9,703 nucleotides of DNA from an uncultured Lysobacteraceae bacterium. GTDB taxonomy: Bacteria; Pseudomonadota; Gammaproteobacteria; Xanthomonadales; Rhodanobacteraceae. The stretch spans positions 1 to 9,703 of the forward strand of contig CAMLLF010000092.1 of the NCBI GenBank assembly GCA_946480705.1. The letters run 5' to 3'. The notes beneath the pieces are model-generated. The model searched no databases and was not told the origin of the DNA. It saw nothing but the letters and a program-made list of their open reading frames with translations. Positions within the stretch are counted from its first letter, which is position 1, and every line of letters begins with the position of its first letter. Both the position numbers and the translations under genes were made by a program. Positions 6,403 to 9,703 of the stretch are shown here, in pieces.

Positions 6403-6978
6403 ATGAAGAACACCGTATTCATCACCATGGCCCTGGCGGCTGGCGTGGCGCTTTCCACTCCGGCACTTGCCTATCAGCGGGATTACGGCCGCTACGAAGT
6501 GCGCTATGACTGGGCGACCGTGATCGATGTCGATCCGATCGTCGAACGGACGCGTCGTCCGGTCAGCCGCGAAGTCTGTTACGACCAGCCGGTCGACCGT
6601 TACGAGCCGGGCTACACCGCACGCCGCGACCACACCGGCGCGACCGTGCTCGGTGCCGTGATCGGCGGCGCGCTCGGCAACCAGGTCGGCAAGGGCGACG
6701 GCCGCAAGGCGGCGACCATTGCCGGCGCGGTGATCGGCGGCGCGGTCGGCAACAACACGTCCAAGCGCGGCGGCACGTACTACCAGACCAGCGGCGGCTA
6801 CGTGCGCGACTATGAGACGCGCTGCCGCGAGGAAACCACGTACCGCGGCAATGACGACATCGTCGGCTACGAGGTGACCTACCGCTATCGTGGAGATACC
6901 TATCACACCACGATGGACCATCACCCGGGCAACCGCCTGCGCGTCCGGGTCGACCGCGGCGTCACGCCCGCGGAGTAA
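6403..6978 (+). CDS. Secreted glycine-zipper 2TM domain envelope protein
   Basis: 191 residues with a clear signal peptide: MKNTVFITMALAAGVALSTPALA, cleavage likely after residue 23. There is no lipobox cysteine, unlike the SlyB/17 kDa antigen lipoproteins that share the central domain. The centre is a glycine zipper made of two near-identical hairpin segments, GAVIGGALGN (84-93) and GAVIGGAVGN (108-117), separated by a polar linker (QVGKGDGRKAATIA). Such segments insert in or associate with membranes. Flanking parts are rich in Tyr, Arg and Asp. The only two cysteines of the mature protein (Cys59 and Cys141) flank the zipper and could form a disulphide. The family is linked to outer-membrane integrity, but no precise function is known. 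Strong Shine-Dalgarno, own leader and own terminator point to a monocistronic, well-expressed gene. Confidence 0.9.
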   Translation: MKNTVFITMALAAGVALSTPALAYQRDYGRYEVRYDWATVIDVDPIVERTRRPVSREVCYDQPVDRYEPGYTARRDHTGATVLGAVIGGALGNQVGKGDGRKAATIAGAVIGGAVGNNTSKRGGTYYQTSGGYVRDYETRCREETTYRGNDDIVGYEVTYRYRGDTYHTTMDHHPGNRLRVRVDRGVTPAE

Positions 6979-7038
6979 TCGGGCAAGAGGCGCTCCTTGA
7001 AACACGCGCCGACTCCCTGACGTAAGAGCGCAGACACA

Positions 7039-7059
7039 CCGGCACCGGGATGGTGCCGG
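7039..7059 (+). other. Perfect hairpin in the 3' UTR of the glycine-zipper gene
   Basis: CCGGCACC (7039-7046) pairs with GGTGCCGG (7052-7059) around the loop GGGAT. It lies 10 nt before the terminator hairpin and shares its GGCACC/GGTGCC core, so the two look like related tandem stem-loops. It has no T-tract of its own. It may protect the transcript 3' end, or serve as terminator for the opposite gene. Confidence 0.55.
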
Positions 7060-7068
7060 ATCGGGACG

Positions 7069-7096
7069 AACGGGCACCTACGGGTGCCCGTTTTTT
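7069..7096 (+). terminator. Intrinsic (Rho-independent) terminator
   Basis: AACGGGCACC (7069-7078) pairs with GGTGCCCGTT (7083-7092) around a TACG tetraloop, and a run of six T occupies 7091-7096. This is a textbook intrinsic terminator for the glycine-zipper gene 91 bp upstream. The T-tract overlaps the TAA stop codon of the convergent gene (7095-7097). On the minus strand the same stem is not followed by a good U-run. Confidence 0.92.
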
Positions 7097-9389
7097 ATTG
7101 GGCGGGTACCAGCAGCCAGTGCGGAGCGGCCGACCAGCCGAGGAACTGCCGGCCGCCCTGGTCATCGAGCGGACGCCCGGCCGCGACGTTGCGCAGGCCA
7201 ATCACCGCCGGTTCGAAGCGCCTGCGGAACGCGGCGGGCTGCGCATAGAAATGTGCCTGCATTTCCGCGAGGCTGACCGCACGCGCTTCGTCGTCGAGCA
7301 GCGACGCAGAGAACACGAGCTGGCGCCATGCGCAGGCCGCCTTCTTGATCGTCACGAGCTGCGCATGATGGTCGCCGCATTTCATCTGCAGGCGTCCGCA
7401 GATCCAGGCGAAGCAGGTCGAGACCAGCAACGGCAACGGCGCGTCGAGCCGCCCGCGCAGCTCCGCACCGAAGAACAGCGTCGCGAGGTTGTGGGTCGTG
7501 ACGATCTGCTGCTGCTCGATGATCATGCCGTTGACTGCCGGCGACCATCCGCCGGGTCTGACGCCAGCGCGCCGTGCGCACAGTGAGGCCAGCGCGTCGG
7601 TCTGCGATCGCCCGGGCGAGTAGTCGGTGCGCGAGGAAGCCGGCGCGAGGCGTGCGATCTCGTCGAGGTCGAGTCCGTAATAGCGTGCATACAGGCTGCC
7701 GCGCAGCGCGCCTGCCGCTTCGCGCGCGGCGCGGAAGAATTTCGGCGAAAAGCAGCCCATGAAGATGTCGGCCGCGAGTTCGTCGAGGAAGACGAGATCG
7801 AGCCCGCCGGCCTCGGCGAGCGCGCGGAATTCCTGCAGCAGCTTGTTGGGCGGAATCGCGAACGGGAACGAACCGATCGCGAGCGCCGCGGTCTCGTGCA
7901 GCACGGCGCGCGCCGCCGTTCTCGACGAGGCATCCGGATGCCGCTCCGGGGCGATCGCATCGATCCATGGCAGTTCGCCGAGCCGGACCTGATGCGCGAG
8001 ATTGAGCAACAGCAGCGAGCGGCGCTTGCGGAACGCGCGGTAGGTCGCCGCATAGAGTTCGCGCAGGTCGCTGTCGGCAAACGCGGCCGCGCGCGCGGCC
8101 GCGGACATCTGCGGGATCATGCGCGCCATCGCGTCGCCCGAGGTGATCAGCCGATGGCCGACGAGTTCGCCGAGCGATCCGCTGCGGCAGCGGCGCAGGC
8201 GCCGCAGAACCGGCAGCGGAATCGCGCTGCCCGCGGCGATGGCGTGGAAGGCAGCCTCCTCGGCGGTGACGGCATGGGCGAGCGCGTCGGGGTCGGACAG
8301 CCCGCCGTCGCGACGATAGGGCAGCAGTCGCGCGGCGACGACTTTTCCGAACCGGTGGTGCGGCGGCACACCGAACTCCTGTCGCTGTCGCTCGCGCCGT
8401 TGCCGGTGCTCAGCGCCGGCCGGGTGCCCGTAGCGCTGCACGAAGTCGCCGATCAATTGCCGGAGGCGCGCGACTTCGCGTCCGCTCATCGATGGCGCGT
8501 CGCGCACACAGCGATCGAGCAGCCCGCGCAATTCGGCGATGCGCCCGCGCTTTCCGGGGCGCGGGCCGTTGCGGTTTGCGAGATCGTAGGCTTTCGCGTG
8601 CGCCGCGGCGCGTTCGTGCCAGCCGTCGGGATAGCGCTGGCAGGGCCAGTCGTCGGCACAGGTTTCGAGCAGCAGTGCGATCGCCGTGTCGTACCACGGC
8701 AGCCATCGTTCGACCGCATAGCGCTGCGTGGCGACGGCGTGGGGTTCGTCGAGATTCGAAAGCACGTCGGCGACGTCGCCGACACTGGCGACGCGGAGCT
8801 GGATCACGTCGTAGCCGCCGGTCACGGCGGCAGCACCCGGTCCCGGAAAGAAGCGCAGTCGTGCGAGAAACGGCGCAATGGTCTGGACGAGCGCGCGGGC
8901 GCGGCCGGTGTGTCCGCGGTCCAGCAGCCAGGCCACGGTCAGCAGCGCGGCCTCTTCGGGAACCTCGATCGCGAAATCGCGCCGGACCAGCCGCTGCCGC
9001 AGTTCGGCGATGCCGGCGTCGGACAGGAAATAGCGGTTGAGGTCGAGCCGTTCGCGTCCGGCGCGCACGCCGGGAATCGATGCGGCGAGCTGCCGTTCGT
9101 ATGCCGTCAGTTCTCCGCCGGCGAGCAGCCGGCCGGTGGCGAAACCGCCTGTGGCGACCTCGAGCGTGACCCAGGCCGGAAGGTCGTCGAACGGCGTGCG
9201 CGAGCCGTAGCGTGCGGTTCCGCGGAGGGCATGCCCGAGGACGCGCAGCCAGCGCCGGATACGCGCCGAAGCGCGAATCCGTACGTCGCGGTTGCCGTGA
9301 GTGCGCCGCGTCGTCAGCGCCTTTGCGAGCTGAAACACGGCGTAGTCCGTGCCGATGCCGAATCCGGCGTCGTCGTGTTCATGCTGCAT
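7095..9389 (-). CDS. Uncharacterised 764-residue protein
   Basis: A large protein I cannot assign to a named family. It has no signal peptide and no convincing membrane helix, so it is probably cytoplasmic. It is mostly helical. Notable blocks are PAWVTLEVATGGFATGRLLA (71-90), IEVPEEAALLTVAWLLDRGH (141-160), a basic stretch at 321-360, IPPNKLLQEFRALAEAGGLD (512-531) with ELAADIFMGCFSPKFF (537-552), LYARYYGLD (566-574), and NGMIIEQQQIVTTHNLATLF (620-639). The region STCFAWICGRLQMKCGDHH (657-675) has three Cys and two His, which could bind metal. I have the impression that similar proteins with the GGFATGRLLAGG, DIFMGxF and THNLA blocks occur as hypothetical proteins in distant phyla; this is memory only. 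The start at 9389 has an AGGA Shine-Dalgarno 7 nt upstream, and no better Met lies nearby. It is convergent with the glycine-zipper gene and divergent from the gene at 9576. Confidence 0.85.
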   Translation of the reverse strand: MQHEHDDAGFGIGTDYAVFQLAKALTTRRTHGNRDVRIRASARIRRWLRVLGHALRGTARYGSRTPFDDLPAWVTLEVATGGFATGRLLAGGELTAYERQLAASIPGVRAGRERLDLNRYFLSDAGIAELRQRLVRRDFAIEVPEEAALLTVAWLLDRGHTGRARALVQTIAPFLARLRFFPGPGAAAVTGGYDVIQLRVASVGDVADVLSNLDEPHAVATQRYAVERWLPWYDTAIALLLETCADDWPCQRYPDGWHERAAAHAKAYDLANRNGPRPGKRGRIAELRGLLDRCVRDAPSMSGREVARLRQLIGDFVQRYGHPAGAEHRQRRERQRQEFGVPPHHRFGKVVAARLLPYRRDGGLSDPDALAHAVTAEEAAFHAIAAGSAIPLPVLRRLRRCRSGSLGELVGHRLITSGDAMARMIPQMSAAARAAAFADSDLRELYAATYRAFRKRRSLLLLNLAHQVRLGELPWIDAIAPERHPDASSRTAARAVLHETAALAIGSFPFAIPPNKLLQEFRALAEAGGLDLVFLDELAADIFMGCFSPKFFRAAREAAGALRGSLYARYYGLDLDEIARLAPASSRTDYSPGRSQTDALASLCARRAGVRPGGWSPAVNGMIIEQQQIVTTHNLATLFFGAELRGRLDAPLPLLVSTCFAWICGRLQMKCGDHHAQLVTIKKAACAWRQLVFSASLLDDEARAVSLAEMQAHFYAQPAAFRRRFEPAVIGLRNVAAGRPLDDQGGRQFLGWSAAPHWLLVPAQ

Positions 9390-9396
9390 CGCGCAG

Positions 9397-9400
9397 TCCT
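9397..9400 (-). promoter_or_regulatory. Ribosome binding site of the 764-residue protein gene
   Basis: On the minus strand this reads AGGA, 7 nt before the ATG at 9389-9387, and supports that start. The rest of the divergent gap up to 9575 shows only a small hairpin (CGCCG-AACT-CGGCG, 9493-9506) and no convincing promoter for this strand. Confidence 0.5.
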
Positions 9401-9543
9401 GCCCCCGGCTCGTCAGTCGCCGATCATGCGCGCACGAGCCCGGTCGCGTAAGCCTGTACGCCGCCGACGCGACGGCATGAATGGCATCGATACGCCGAAC
9501 TCGGCGGCGCCGCGGCTAACCGATTTCTAATGTCCGTGCCCGC

Positions 9544-9549
9544 TAGACT
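9544..9549 (+). promoter_or_regulatory. Candidate -10 box for the 3'-truncated gene
   Basis: TAGACT matches the -10 consensus at 4 of 6 positions and lies 26 bp before the ATG at 9576, which would give a leader of about 20 nt. No matching -35 box is seen around 9521-9526, so the call is weak. Confidence 0.25.
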
Positions 9550-9575
9550 GCGCGCCTCTTTCCTCGTCCTGTCGC

Positions 9576-9703
9576 ATGAGCGCCGAAGCGCAGCCCGCCA
9601 TCCGGCCTGAACGGCCACGCCCGCCGAGTGTCGATCCCGCGCAGATTGCCGCGCGGGTATTGCCGCTGCGGCGCGCGCTGCTGCACGAGCTGCGCTGGCG
9701 GCC
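9576..9703 (+). CDS. 5' end of an unrecognised gene, cut by window edge
   Basis: An ATG at 9576 opens a frame that stays free of stops to the window end, giving 42 codons: a polar, Pro/Arg-rich N-terminus (MSAEAQPAIRPERPRPPSVD) and then a helical, basic segment (PAQIAARVLPLRRALLHELR). There is no signal peptide and no clear Shine-Dalgarno, but a -10-like TAGACT lies at a sensible distance. The gap between this start and the divergent 764-residue gene (9390-9575) is of normal intergenic size, which favours a real gene start. The function cannot be judged from this fragment. Confidence 0.55.
   Translation, partial: MSAEAQPAIRPERPRPPSVDPAQIAARVLPLRRALLHELRWR

Noticed and set aside
7896..9530. 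A plus-strand frame of about 544 codons antisense to the 764-residue gene
   Set aside because: Compositionally a shadow (Arg/Gly/Ala-rich, no domain, no signal). The minus-strand frame has ordered hydrophobic blocks, a Shine-Dalgarno and a stop placed at a terminator.
9390..9575. Possible tRNA, small RNA or extra small ORF in the divergent gap
   Set aside because: Only a 5 bp hairpin at 9493-9506 and a wrong-frame 64-codon minus-strand ORF are seen; no cloverleaf, terminator or coding signal.

Overview
The window is very GC-rich and gene-dense, without mobile elements, RNA genes or CRISPR that I can see. It looks like an ordinary chromosomal segment of a free-living gammaproteobacterium. I infer the Xanthomonadales/Lysobacterales (Rhodanobacteraceae-like). 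The grounds are the composition, a membrane-anchored winged-helix/TPR regulator of the CadC type, a HAF-repeat secreted protein, and C-terminal tails of the form [VI]-F-x-x-x-F-E on two secreted proteins. This assignment rests on memory of such proteomes, not on a search.

Layout: (1) 1-1220, plus strand: 3' part of a PhoX/DUF839-family protein whose 5' end lies outside the window. (2) 1234-1301: a long imperfect palindrome between convergent genes, both a likely bidirectional terminator and probably a copy of a dispersed repeat. (3) 1314-2873, minus: a secreted HAF-repeat (beta-propeller-like) protein. (4) 2874-3113: a 240 bp gap that holds the HAF gene's ribosome binding site and only weak hairpins. 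(5) 3114-5510, minus: a one-component transmembrane regulator (DNA-binding domain, one membrane helix, large TPR region). (6) 5511-5570: a 60 bp divergent promoter region with a perfect 16 bp palindrome and a -10-like box. (7) 5571-6308, plus: an alpha/beta hydrolase, possibly read from a leaderless mRNA. (8) 6309-6402: a regulatory leader with an 11 bp-period direct repeat, a hairpin and a strong Shine-Dalgarno. (9) 6403-6978, plus: a secreted glycine-zipper envelope protein. (10) 7039-7096: two tandem hairpins, the second followed by a T-tract, shared with a convergent gene. (11) 7095-9389, minus: a 764-residue uncharacterised protein. (12) 9390-9575: a divergent intergenic region. (13) 9576 to the window end, plus: the 5' end of an unrecognised gene.

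The genes do not form one obvious pathway. The firmest links are positional: the TPR regulator and the hydrolase share a very short divergent control region, and the HAF gene lies downstream of the regulator on the same strand. Several products are exported or envelope-associated (the HAF protein, the glycine-zipper protein, the regulator's TPR domain and probably the PhoX-like protein). The best candidates for something undescribed are the 764-residue protein, the shared C-terminal tail, and the two promoter-region repeats.
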